A DNA stretch of 64,000 nt from Erpobdella octoculata. Taxonomy: Eukaryota > Annelida > Clitellata > Hirudinida > Erpobdellidae. The position numbers and the translations under genes are program-made. Shown one piece after another: positions 12,580 to 24,163 of this stretch (positions within the stretch are counted from its first letter, which is position 1; every line of letters starts with the position of its first letter). Where the stretch lies: positions 2,781,612-2,845,611 of the forward strand of contig OZ022246.1 of assembly GCA_963978895.1 (NCBI GenBank). The letters run 5' to 3'. The notes beneath the pieces are model-generated. The model saw only the letters and a program-made list of their open reading frames with translations. It was not told the origin of the DNA and searched no databases.

Positions 12580-15490
12580 TGGTTGTTTATTTATTTCATT
12601 TTACGGAAATTAAAAGTTTAACTGCTGTAATTTTGTAATATTGTTATTTTTACAGTGTAACTATTTTTATTACTTATATAATATAACACTGTATTTTTTA
12701 AGGAATATTATAACATCTTTTGAAAGTTTTAACTAGTTTAGGGTAGATAAGATGATGATATTTAAGTAGACATTTTAAATTTATTTTATAAGTCTTGTCT
12801 CAGCAAATGATTTTTGTGTAAAGTTGTTGAGTCCGCTTTACTGAGCTATTTGTCCTCTCAATTTATAAAAATTTATTTATTGAATTCATTCATGAATACT
12901 TATTGTTTTAATTCGTTCATGAATACTAATTATTTTAATATATTCATGAATACTAATAATTTTAACATTAATGAATACTAATTATTTTAATATGTACATG
13001 GATACTAATTATTTTATTATATTCATGAATACTCATATTTTAATATATTTATGAATACAAATTATTTTAATATATTCATGAATACTAATTATTTTAGTAT
13101 ATTCATGAATACTAATTGTTTTAATATATTCATGAAAACTAATTATTTTAACATATTCAGGATACTTATTATTTTAATATATTCATGGATACAAATTAAT
13201 CTAGTTTGTTAGTTGTTGATAACTATTTTCATTTATTCAAAGGTACTAAATGTTCTCTTTTTTCTTGTAGATTTTAAATATTACAATTAAATTTAGTTAG
13301 AGGGTTGCCCTTTGGTATATTTGAATAAAAAAATAATTAATTAATTAATTTAAGGGTTATATATAAATGATCTAATTTATGCAGGGATGCTTTGGATGCT
13401 GGCCACCACCCAGGACCCCTCAGAGCTTGAACGTTTTGTCGCAATGAATCGCTTAAAATTAGAGTTTTAATTATTTGAAGAGCTAGTTACCTCATTTTAT
13501 GCTGAGTTATACTCGTATTAGTGGTTTTTGTGTATTTGCATATTTTCCTCCGATTTTTTAATTTTTTTATTTTTCTATAACAGCGTAGATTTTGAATGTC
13601 CGTTTACGTACGTCGCTATGACACTTTTTTATAGAAATTTATTTTTTTGGAAGTTTTTGTGCTTTCGAGTTTCTCCCGATTTGCATTTCAACGTTTCATG
13701 TCATATCACGCTCTCTCTCTCCCTCCCTCTCTTTCTCTCTCTCTCATTGTCGTCGTTGTCTATTTTCAAGCTTTGTTTTTTTTTCAATGAAGTTTTATCC
13801 GGTTTTATCGATGTTTAAATATAGTCTCATTTGATGTTTTGAGCGTTTTTAAATGGATTTCTTCAAGATTTTTGTTATTTTTTGAGCAGTTTTTTCACGA
13901 AGAGTCCAACAACGTAACAACGTGAAAAGTATTAGAGATGTTCGATTCTATAGAAAGTTTTCTTGTTACTAGGTTGGTTAGAGTTCCATCAATTTCCAGA
14001 TATTTTCTGTGCTTTCACTCATGATTTTGTTTACTTGCGTTCTCTTTTTTATGTCATCGGACGTGCACACAGTGGCGTACACGATTAGTCTCAGTAGATG
14101 ATACGAGATTTATTTAATTTTTTTCCCTTTTTGAGGCCTACTACTACTATTGTATTTAAATTTGTTGTTTGACTTTTTTAAACTTAGTCGTAGTGAATTT
14201 TTTTTATTGCTTGCATTTTTGTTAAAGTTTGTTGTTTTTCTTTTTTATATTATATTACATTATAAATCGAATAGGAATTTTCTAAATCTTTGATTTGTAT
14301 TTTTTCTACTTAGCGATTAGATGTTTTGAAATTATATTAGATTTATTTGTTTAGCTTAACACCTCCTCCTTTTTATTTGCAAGATTCTCGAGCGTCTGTG
14401 TTTTCTTTTTTTTTTAATTTTTCTCGTGCAACCTCGATTTTGATCATCTGCACCTTCTTCTACTTAATTCATTTTTAAACTGTGCTTCTAAATAGACCTC
14501 TTTTTTGTCACTCCGAATGATTTCTTGAAGTCGTACGAATCAGCTTCCGTGCAGTCTCTAAGCGTCGTCATCCTCAACCCGTTTGGACGTGAATTTTGCA
14601 GAGAATGCTTGACATCGAATTGCTACTACTACTACTACTTATAATACTTCATCAGCTTGCAAAATTTCAATTCAACACAAGAGCTTTAAGCCCTCAGCGC
14701 AGGCTTAGATCATGAAAATTCTTGCTTGCCCAGCAACGTTTAAAGATATACTGTTGTTTTTTTATTATTGTCTCTTGCATTTTCTCTCCTTTTTGCTTCA
14801 TTCTCACAGCAATATTTTGTAACTTCTGCTAATTAGTTTTTTGTTTGTTTTTTTATTTTTTTAAATTCCTTCAAAGTGAATTCAAAAAAGCGTGTCGAAT
14901 AGATTTCATTTTTGTATCGCAAAAACGGAATTTAAAAGGCAACGAGACACGCACGCGCACACACAGACGCTTGTGTTTAGGTCATTTTCTCAACGAAAAA
15001 CCGTCTTTTTCTGCATTTGTGGTTACGTGCTCAAGAGGTTTACTCTTTCATGTCTGGAAATTATGTAATTTGATTCAATTTTTTTAATATTTTGTCCTTT
15101 TTGTAATTGAGTTATTTAAACCTTACCTTTATCTGTTTGTGCAATCGACTTTAGCGTTTTTCACCTTTTTATAGTATTTTCAAATTGTATGTTCATCTTA
15201 GATTCTGTGATTTAGTAGCTAGGTTTTTTAATATCAGAAGAATTTTGTCCTTTTAGATATTTTCATAATCGAAGTTGGTGAAAATTATTCAGTGTATTGT
15301 GAATCTATTTTTTGAGCTATTAATAATATTGTATATAATTTTTTGTAATTCTCTCACTTTCAGGCGCATAATCTTCAGAGGTTTTTTGATCGAATCATCT
15401 GCCTCTTTGTCATCCTGAGCTTTATTTTGTCAGTTTTATAAACCAATTCAATTTTCTAGTTTTAATATACGTTTGCTTTTTGATACTTTC
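12580..15490. other. CPEB 3' UTR / intergenic, no second gene seen
   Basis: T-rich sequence without a recognisable exon. It holds a tandem array at 12885-13200 and a CT-rich run at about 13707-13746. A long 3' UTR is plausible for a CPEB gene, but its end cannot be placed; AATAAA occurs for example at 13324-13329. Confidence 0.45.
12885..13200. repeat. about 27-bp AT-rich minisatellite
   Basis: Roughly eleven diverged copies of a unit close to 'attcatgaatactaattatt' + ttaatat. It lies in the presumed 3' UTR of CPEB. Each unit carries the small palindrome ttcatgaa. Confidence 0.85.
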
Positions 15491-15499
15491 GTTAATTGT

Positions 15500-15915
15500 T
15501 TTTAAATAGAACATCGCACTGGTAACAAGCCATCTATGGAACTTGATAAGGGAGATGTCCAAAAATGTAATAATGGAAGATAGCTAAAAATGTAAATTCC
15601 TTAAGCTACCATGTATAATTGCTGGTATGTTACCATGAAGACAGGTGGTTAGATCAGAATTTCACAAGATATTATGTAACATTTACTATAGCAACTTAGA
15701 AAAGTTTTTGCCTGTATAAACAACCACAAGTTTAAAATTAAAATAACAGTTTACATGCCATGTAAGGTTTTGCGGCAGATTCAGATGCTACCACGGTATC
15801 ATCTAAGCTATTCCAAATATTTACTACCATAGAACTTTAAAAAAAATCTTTTTTTATTGTAGGCTTTTGTTTCTTATCCAGCTTAAATCAGTGTCCTCTA
15901 GTTTTATGCATCTGA
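15500..15915 (-). mobile_element. non-LTR retrotransposon 3' remnant (end of RT ORF + UTR)
   Basis: On the minus strand, 15730-15915 reads HKTRGH, then FKLDKKQKPTIKKDFF, stop, then VVNIWNSLDDTVVASESAAK. This matches the usual C-terminal end of CR1/Jockey-like reverse transcriptases (TRGH..FKL...FF..RVVN.WNSLP..VV.A.S). Stops in the frame mark it as decayed. The sequence below it to about 15500 is probably the element's 3' UTR. Confidence 0.65.
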
Positions 15916-16765
15916 TTTATGGGTCGTTCGAAAAGCAATTCTTAGTGTCGAAATCGCCTGTGTCGCTCGACTTAACCCCCCCGGCCCCCACAATTGACAT
16001 TCTGGATCTGCCAGTGTATAGAAGTATACTACAATAATTATTTTTCGGCCCAGCCTGTCAGTTGTCAGCAGGTTCAAAGTCCATGACGCAACATTTGCTA
16101 CTCTGTTTATCATTTCTTAGACTATAAACTCAAAAAATATAAGCTATCAGACCAAAAATTAAAATAAGCTTATTTTTTCATAAACACGAGCCCAGGCACT
16201 AATTCCCAAAGACTTTGATCATCTTTGTTTTTGCAGTTTTTTCAGTCACTCTACCAATAAAATCTGGATAAGGCTTCTCTAAATCAGAACTCTTTCCGAT
16301 AATAAATAAATAAATATTTATAATAGACATCTCAAGAAAAAAGAAAAAAAGAGAGAAAACAATCCCAACACTACACACTTAGTAGAAAACTATGCAGTCA
16401 CATTTAAAAACAAATAATATAATTTTCATCATCCATGGAATGTATGAAAAAATAATAACAAAAAAACAAAAAAACAAACGGCGTGCTGTGACAAACTTCT
16501 CGACAAACGACGACAATTTTAGCGACCCGAAAAACCGCGAAAAACTCTGCATCGTTTGGAGCAAACTGCAAAAATTTGATATTCGATACAAAAATTAGAA
16601 AAAAATAATAATTTTATTATATTATATATATATATATAAAAGAGGCAGCTCGAGGACAAATTAGTTAAAAAATATGAGCAGATCTCCCAAACTGTACACT
16701 AACAAGGTTATGAGATAAGAAGAATTACAGTTTTGCAGCCAGTGATCTATTAAATATTTGCGTGG

Positions 16766-16807
<42 letters not shown>

Positions 16808-16811
16808 TATT
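15916..16811. other. intergenic with TA repeats
   Basis: No exon was recognised. Short (TA)n runs occur at 16620-16640 and 16769-16802. Confidence 0.5.
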
Positions 16812-16817
16812 TTTATT
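16812..16817 (-). terminator. polyadenylation signal (minus strand)
   Basis: AATAAA on the minus strand lies 20 bp past the stop codon of the lectin-receptor gene. Confidence 0.5.
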
Positions 16818-16837
16818 TATAATTAAAAAAACTACTA

Positions 16838-19800
16838 TCATGGCCAGCTATTGTTACCAATGGATTTAGGCATACGATGATCAGAGGAGGGTTCACCTAT
16901 GTTCATACAGGCTGGTTGAACTTTGCTAGCAACAATGGCAGTTTGAGATCCTTCTCTCATCGGTCTCAGGGGAATCTTAGAGTTTGTCAAATCATCTTGA
17001 CTCCTCCCCTCACCGCCGCTTTGTCTTGCGCCAGTCACGAGATCCGAAGATTCGGCACTGCTCGCGCCGTCTTCGGAGCCGGCCTGAGACGAAGAGGCGT
17101 AACAATACGTCGTCAAGCAGGGCTCGTTTCCGGCCGTTCCAGGCCCGCAGAATGCAGACGCGAGATCCCGATTTTGCACATTTTGCGATTTCTGCCCGAA
17201 CGCATCGGACGGTTCGAGGACAGTGTAATGTTGAGATGTTGCTTCTTTTTTATTGGTGCGAATGATGGGGACAGAACATGGAGTAGGATTGGACAACATT
17301 TTGCTTGTTGAAGATATGACAGATTGATATTTTTGTGATTTATTTTCTGATTCTACCCTAGCCTGTAAAATTTGTTTGGTTATGTTATTTATACAAAAAA
17401 TACGTTTTCATTTATTACAGAGGCATGCATAATGAGGCAGAGAAATTTGTTTACAACAAAAATTCCTCTCTCTCTCTCTCTTGTATATTTTATACACACC
17501 TGGCCACTAACCTCAAGTGATTTTTTCACTATGGAAGAACCTTCCGCGTTCGGTATCGAGGGCAGGGGCCTGTTTTCGACAATTCTCGGAACGTCGTAAA
17601 AGTTCTGCCTGCCCAGTTCTGCGTCAGTGATACAGCCGTATATTATTTTGTGCTGACCGTCTTTTCTAATACCTGAGAAAAGGTCGATGTCGTCGAAAAA
17701 TCGCGATCTTTCATATTGTCCTTGTAGTTCGTAACACTGTCCAGGATGGATGTAATGGCCTGCATCGGGTCCGAAATTATTATTCTTCCTGGAAAATATT
17801 CAAAACTTCAAATAAAATACAAATAAGATTATTTTTTAATATTATAATTAGGTGGAAAAAAACAGTCTTTTGAAGCTAATGAAAGCAAAATAAAACTGTT
17901 AAAAATTTCATATAATTATTTGAAATACACAATTTTAATATGATTTAACCGAAAGTACTACAACACGTCCCTACTTTTTCAATAAGACCACTCCGATAGT
18001 GACGATAAGAACGGCTATTATCAAGGCGATTCCAATAACGATAGCTAAAAAGATAATCGTTTGATAAATGAAAATATATTGAACATTAGAAAAAATGATG
18101 CAGATCAATTTTGACACAAACCGACTGATAAAGGACCCACATAGCTGTTTGCAAACGGGTCAACAACTGGGACTTCACAAGCGATGATTCCTCCAACCCA
18201 TACATTATTTGAGCATTTAACCAAGTGCTGCTTGCCATCAAGACAACTGATTTCCAAATGATCTTTGATTCTTCTGAACTTCGTGTTCACCTTTGGATCG
18301 GGGTCAGCGCAACCTACCGCTGCATGTAAAAGAAAAACATAAAAATTTTAAATTCGTGAAATTTAATATCTCAAAGACGTTTAAATCTCTTATCAACGTG
18401 TTCTATTTTTAGGCAGTCCAAGTTCCAGAAATGCATACATACATATCATACCTGGCTAATGAGAAACACAGTTTTACCCACAACCTAAATAATGCGCCAG
18501 TACTCATGAAAATTTTATTTGCAAGTTTGGCCTATTGGCACTTTTGTTTAAAGAAAATAAAAATAAATAAATAAAAACGGGCAGCCTAAGAAGCACACAA
18601 AAAGTCTTCTTCCATATAGTATATAGTATGCTATGCATAAAAGGTAACAGGTAACCCCAACCAGTTTTCAGACTATCCATATTACCCATCATTAAAATAT
18701 CCAATATATTAGAGCATGTAGCAAAGCTTTTGAAAATGAGTATGAACAGCACCACCAAATGTGCCATAAATTGGAATCAGCTAGTACCATCAGCCAAGAA
18801 ACTAGAAAGTAATAAACCATGAGGTTTATCATAATTGGCCAAAAGAAGGTTGGGTTTTTTTGTAGGCGGTTTTTTTAATTATCAGCCATTAAAGGTTGCG
18901 TTTTTTTAAGCTTTTTTTCACTATCACCCATTAAATGTTGTTTTTTTCATAGGCTGTTTCTTCGGATACCATCCAATAAATATTGTGTTTTTCATAGGCG
19001 GTTTTTTCACTATCACCCAATAAATGTGGTTTTTTTCGTAGGCTGTTTTTTCCAATATCGCCCATTAAAGGTTTATTTCGTAGGCAGTTTTTCCGAAATC
19101 ATCCAATCAAAGATAAGACCATTCCAATACGTGTTCAATTAAAAAATCATCTGCTACTGCCTAAAATAGTCACACGCTTTGCTTGCGAAGCGTGCATAAA
19201 GTTATTACTATAACAGCACATTGGTGTTGTTTTTTAGCTTAGAGTGCGATTCGAGTGCAACTACCTTTACTATTAATATGTAAAAACTCACACGCTTCAC
19301 GCGCGAAGCATGCGTCAGGTGCTGGTTTATCATAATTGGCCATCTGAAAACTAAATAATAACCATCTTAAAGAAATATATTTTAGAAATATATATGTAAA
19401 CATAAATGCATAATGGACCTAAATTTTAGTGACTTTTTAATCAATAAGTGCAAAAGCACTTAAAAAAGTGATCTAAAAACCAGACATACAAAGTAATATA
19501 TACTTTTAGAGTTCTAGGAAAATTAAATCAGTAAGTGAATGAGAAAACACAGTGAGACGAATATTTTGAGCAGGCTATTTTAGAATCATAACATAAAAAA
19601 TGTATTCATAGAATCAAAAAGAGCAGCACAGCTTTCTATTATTTATACAACAAATAATTACAAATGTATACATAATATCATAGAACATAGAACAGTTACT
19701 TCACCTTCATATTTGAGAACAAACTGTCCGAACTTAGAGAAAACTTCTGGACTTACAAACTGAATTTCCAATTCATTGCTTATCGAATGATAGATGAACT

Positions 19801-20860
19801 CTTTTCTTTTCTTGCCTCCGCAAACAGCCGTTCCTCTTGAAACAGCATTTTCTTTAATAACGGCGTATCTGTAGCAGTCATCAACCAGATGGATCGACCC
19901 CTTGTCGGCATGGATCTGCTCCATGGCGAAATCAAAAAGTGTTATGTTAATGGTCTGACCGGTTGGCACTTCAATTTTCCATGGACACTTGGCAGACCCG
20001 CAGTTGCGACTGTGACGCGTCTCCGCCGAAACTATGGATCCAAGGTAGCCGTGCATAGATGTGACGTGTGCATATTCTTCTCCGCCCTGCATGCAGCCGG
20101 AGCACGCAGCACTTTCAACTGTTGTTTCAATCACGAAATCATTTTAGCACTAAATCAATATCAAATTCTAAAAGTTAACTTAACTAAAATAAAATAAAAT
20201 AAACTTACCTTCAAGGCAGCTGTAGGAAACATTGAGATAAGTTTTCAAATCTGACGGACAAGGCTTGGTTTCGTCGAGATTTTTGTCTGGAATCCTCAGT
20301 TCGCATCTCCTCCTTCCTGAACATAAACTATCCAAGTGATCGAGCACGTTCTCTTTACACCCGACGCTGTTGTAATCGACCTGAACGCACCTTCCGAACT
20401 GCATCCTTCCGTATTCAGCCTTTGTCATGACCACAACATTGTTATCTGGACATTCAGTCCTGAACAATTCAGCTTCACAAAATTCGAGACCTTCTGAGAT
20501 GCAAAAGTTTTATAATTATTCACTGTCTTCTGAAGAGTTAGCTGATCACAATTATAGAAAAAAGTTGAAAGAATATATATGAATATGATATACCTTTAAA
20601 AATTGCTGAGGGAAAATCAGAAGCTCCAGTCAACAGGAAGCTCAGAAACAGGGAGTAGTAATACAATAACACTTTAAAACAGCAACTAAACCATGCATAT
20701 TTCACTTCTCTTGGTGAATGATTGGGCTTAAGCCAACAGCTAAAAATAAAAGATGAATAAATAGCTACCCAGCAGTAAACCAATAAAACTACTGGAAAAC
20801 GATAATAAAACATTAAATTAAAAAAAAAATGGTGTGAGACATTAAGTGCACGCACCTCAT
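16838..20860 (-). CDS. single-pass receptor: SUEL-type lectin, CUB, sushi, TM
   Basis: Eight exons on the minus strand: 20856-20860 (ATGAG), 20594-20739, 20209-20493, 19705-20118, 18122-18319, 17975-18044, 17512-17788 and 16838-17362, giving 639 aa. The start codon is in a 5-nt coding piece before a gtgcgt donor. Exon 2 gives a signal peptide (VLLYYYSLFLSFLLTGASDF). A SUEL/rhamnose-binding lectin domain follows (FCEAELFRTECP, AEYGRMQFGRC, CSGRRRCEL), then a CUB domain (CGSAKCPWKIEVPTG, LEIQFVS), a sushi-like module with four cysteines, one TM helix (AIVIGIALIIAVLIVTIGVV) and a cytoplasmic tail of about 265 aa rich in Ser, Gly and Tyr. Introns around the extracellular modules are all phase 1, as in shuffled modules. 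It is likely a cell-surface carbohydrate receptor; ligand unknown. Confidence 0.88.
18823..19342. repeat. intronic segment between 19-bp direct repeats
   Basis: 'ggtttatcataattggcca' is present identically at 18823-18841 and 19324-19342. Between the two lie about six diverged units of roughly 46 bp (core: cgtaggcggttttttcacta) up to about 19110, and two copies of a cacacgctt...gcgaagc hairpin at about 19169-19195 and 19290-19315. The whole looks like an insertion with target-site duplication inside the intron between the sushi and CUB exons. Confidence 0.6.
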
Positions 20861-21804
20861 TGTCAGCCAGTGAAAAAATTATGTATACAAGGCAGCAGAT
20901 AGATAATAAGAGAAGAGATATCAGTTATCCGATGATAGATTACTGATTACCGACAAGACGATCGCCAGCAGACGTGCAATTCCCACCAGCATATTGTAGC
21001 AACCACTTGACCATTTTCGACCGTACCACTCGACAAGATGTCCAAATATTTCAACTAATCCAGAACCTAATCAACCACTTTCGACACACACATGAGTGAG
21101 GAGAGATGCCGTTGACGACGCAGCAGTAGCACAAGGGAGAGCACAGCCACAGCGTACAGCTCTGTTGTGGAATAGATGCAGCTATGTTGAAGAGGTTCCA
21201 TGTGCGCCCATCGGTGCAGGATCACTCCTAACTCGTCCTCTTCCTCCTCTTCTTATATATATATATATATTTAAAAAATAAACGTATTCACTTATTAAAG
21301 ATCTAAAAATGTTTTCTAATAATTAGTGTATATAATTATGTTATAGAATATGACATAGGTTTAGATAAGCCTAAGACGCGCCTCGCCCCGCCAATCGCAG
21401 GTCATAAACGTATTTAATTTGCATTAAATTGAACACAGGTGTATGTATGAATAAATCAATCAACTTTATTTGTGAAAACTTAAGCCGTTTTAACACGACA
21501 TATACATTAAACCTTGTTGCATCAAACGTCTTAGTAATAATACCATGGAGTATACTCCATGTTAATACTTTAGATTCTTAAGTTTTCATTTCAACAGCAT
21601 TACAGCTGATTACAGCATTAACACAACGATTCACAAAATTACAAAAACTGTGCTTGAAGAAAAATGTTATTGAAGGTAATAGACAGTAATAGTATATACG
21701 AAAGTTCAGTTATTTTTAAGTTTATTTTCAGTTATTTTAAGTTTAAGTTCACGGTTATTTAGCAACTGGATAAACAACCTCATGTAAAAATAAAACTGTA
21801 ATAG

Positions 21805-21925
21805 GCTCCCGCTTGCTCTCCTCTTCCTGGTCGCTTTCCCTTGACCTCTCGCTCTTCCGCTCGCTTTTCCGTTCCCGCTTGTTTTCTTGTTCCCGTTTCC
21901 GCTCGCTTTCCCGCTCCGCTCATTT
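21805..21925. repeat. CGCT(T/C)TCCCG-type low-complexity array
   Basis: Degenerate units of about 12 bp alternating cgctttcccg, cgctcttccg and cgttcccgct. Related arrays lie at 33728-34035 (opposite strand), 60360-60490 and 61965-62095. Confidence 0.65.
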
Positions 21926-22552
21926 TGTGACCGATTTTAATTTTTTTTGACCAAAACCTTTTCGAGGTGACAAATGTTTACTATGCGAACTTTCGTGCAA
22001 ATCCCTTCATTGATTTTGGAGTGCATACCGGACAAAGTCCACCCAATTGCCATATATACATATATATATATATATATATAAATATATATATATGTATGTG
22101 TATGATACATGGCCAGGTGAGGTAGGGCCCAAAGAGCCCGGGCCACCCACCAAAAATTGGACATCCCACCGATAAAAGTTTTTTTTAAAATAGCCCAGAA
22201 TACGTTAGTTTTGATGGAATTTTCAAAGATACGTGACCTGACATGAAAAATTGCGGCCGACAAATAAAGCTACGCCATAATATCGCTACTGCAATTAATT
22301 CAAATTACCACAACCACATATGAGTCAACACTTAGTGAGAGAGCAAAATATGTCTTGCAACTTCGATATAGGTATTCCTTTCAAAGGTGTTATACTGTTA
22401 AAAAGACAAATGAATACACTTTAAACAGGTATATATATGCTGTCTTCTTGAATGATATCCCACAATCACCATTGTCATCATCATCATCATCATCAGGCGG
22501 GATTTTCAAAGTCGACATTACTTCCTTGGATAGCGCAGATTTTTCTGAACAA

Positions 22553-22632
22553 CTCAAGGCAAAAGTGAAATTTAAGCATTAACACAAATTTCTCAAGGCA
22601 AAAGTGAAATTTAAGCATTAACACAAATTTCC
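22553..22632. repeat. tandem pair, about 40 bp
   Basis: The block beginning 'caaggcaaaagtgaaattta' and ending acacaaattt occurs twice in tandem with almost no change. Confidence 0.9.
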
Positions 22633-24163
22633 AGGCAAAATAGGCTTAAATGAGCAATTAATGATGCAAATTATAGGTTCACATCTACATTTGCTAGTTT
22701 CGTCAAGTTTTTTTTCTCAGACTGATTTAAAATAAAATTAAAAGCGTCATGCTTGCTCTCAACACCATCGCAAAAACCCATAAAGTTTCGACCAAGTAAA
22801 AAATCTAATTTAAATCTGCCTGGGATAGGGAGTTCAGCGCCCAGTTACACCGCCGCTGAAATTATTAAATCCACCCCCTATCAGCTTCCATCGTTTCCCT
22901 AATCTCATTATTGGCCCTATATAAAATTTAATTCGAGATCCTTCATTCATCCACCTGATCGCATTCACAACCCACATCCTATTAAGAAACATCAAGCTCT
23001 TTATTAAGCTTCTGCGTCACGTTATTTTTTTGGAACGATACGATAGGATACGATTTCTTAAATTTGTCTCGAATTAAACGATGCGATATGAGACGCCTCG
23101 ATCAATAACGAGTAGAGGTGTGCGCGTGGACGACTTTTCGTCCCCATCCCCAACCGTCCCCGTGAGTGTCATCCCCATCCATCTCCATCCCCAACCGTCC
23201 CCGCAGTGTTTCATGCCCATCCCGTATCGTTTTGAAATCTCGATTGATTTCGATATAACGATTACGGGACGCAGATGCTTACTCTTTATGTCTACCACAT
23301 TTTTGGTTTGTTATTTAAATTTTGTGTATGGCAGATTTAGCCACTACTTGCACTTTTTAACAAACTAAAGATAACCCTCATACGTTCACCTCACTCATAA
23401 AACGTAACACACAGTTTCAAGTTGGCAGCTCAAATTGATTTCTGTTGTACAAAGTGATATTTTCTTAAACCCAATTCAGAGACCCATTGAGGCATAAGTG
23501 AATTCTTACATACAAAATATTGATTGCAATTTAACGAAAAAACAGTTCATCCACAAAACAATCCTGGTTTTTATTATTATCACTTAATAAGAGATCGTCA
23601 AAAAATCTACGGACCAAAAATAATTAGAAGGCAATATTGTTTCTAAAAAACAAATACCTGTTCCTATGAGCCGATGCCAAAAGGCACGAACGAGGTGCAC
23701 AAAACATTTAATGTTATTACGAGGGTGAGAATCGGTTGCAATATTAAGAAAGTCGATATAAAAAAATATTGAAAGATAAAAAAGGCATCTAAATTGAACA
23801 AAAAACAAAGAAGGGAAAGAAGAAAATAGAAACGGAATAAATACGAAAAATATCATTTCTCACAAAACGGCATACATGCACATACGATATATATATATAT
23901 GCAAAATGCGTGACACCTGAGATGAGTGGAAGTGACATAAAGGCCATCCAACAATGTGCAACAGCAACGACCGGTAGGTCGCAGGTCCGGAAAAAAACAA
24001 ACGTGACTCCACAACAAGGTGTGCAGCACACCTGGAAGACACACACACACACACACTTACGAGACTAAACACACACACACACGAGACTAAACATGCACAA
24101 AAACACGTGTGCATAAAAGAACTGTAACGACGTAGAAACGGTAGAAGTAGAACCTGAAATCAA

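Larger units (their letters stand above)
20861..24163. other. intergenic, repeats only
   Basis: Presumed upstream region of the lectin-receptor gene and 3' flank of the KDM6 gene, which is transcribed in the same direction. It contains a purine/pyrimidine-rich CGCTTTCCC-type stretch (21805-21925), (TA)n at 22058-22096, a tandem pair at 22553-22632, a CCCCATCC-type stretch at 23139-23225 and (CA)n at 24030-24082. The perfect palindrome catggagtatactccatg lies at about 21544-21561. No exon was recognised. Confidence 0.5.

Noticed and set aside
13396..13470. Possible extra CPEB exon after a tatgcag acceptor (GMLWMLATTQDPSELERF)
   Set aside because: CPEB already ends in its usual place after the zinc module; no donor upstream needs it.
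16877..17311. 144-codon and 93-codon plus-strand frames opposite the receptor tail
   Set aside because: They are shadows of the last exon of the minus-strand lectin-receptor gene, which is supported by phase, TM and splice sites.
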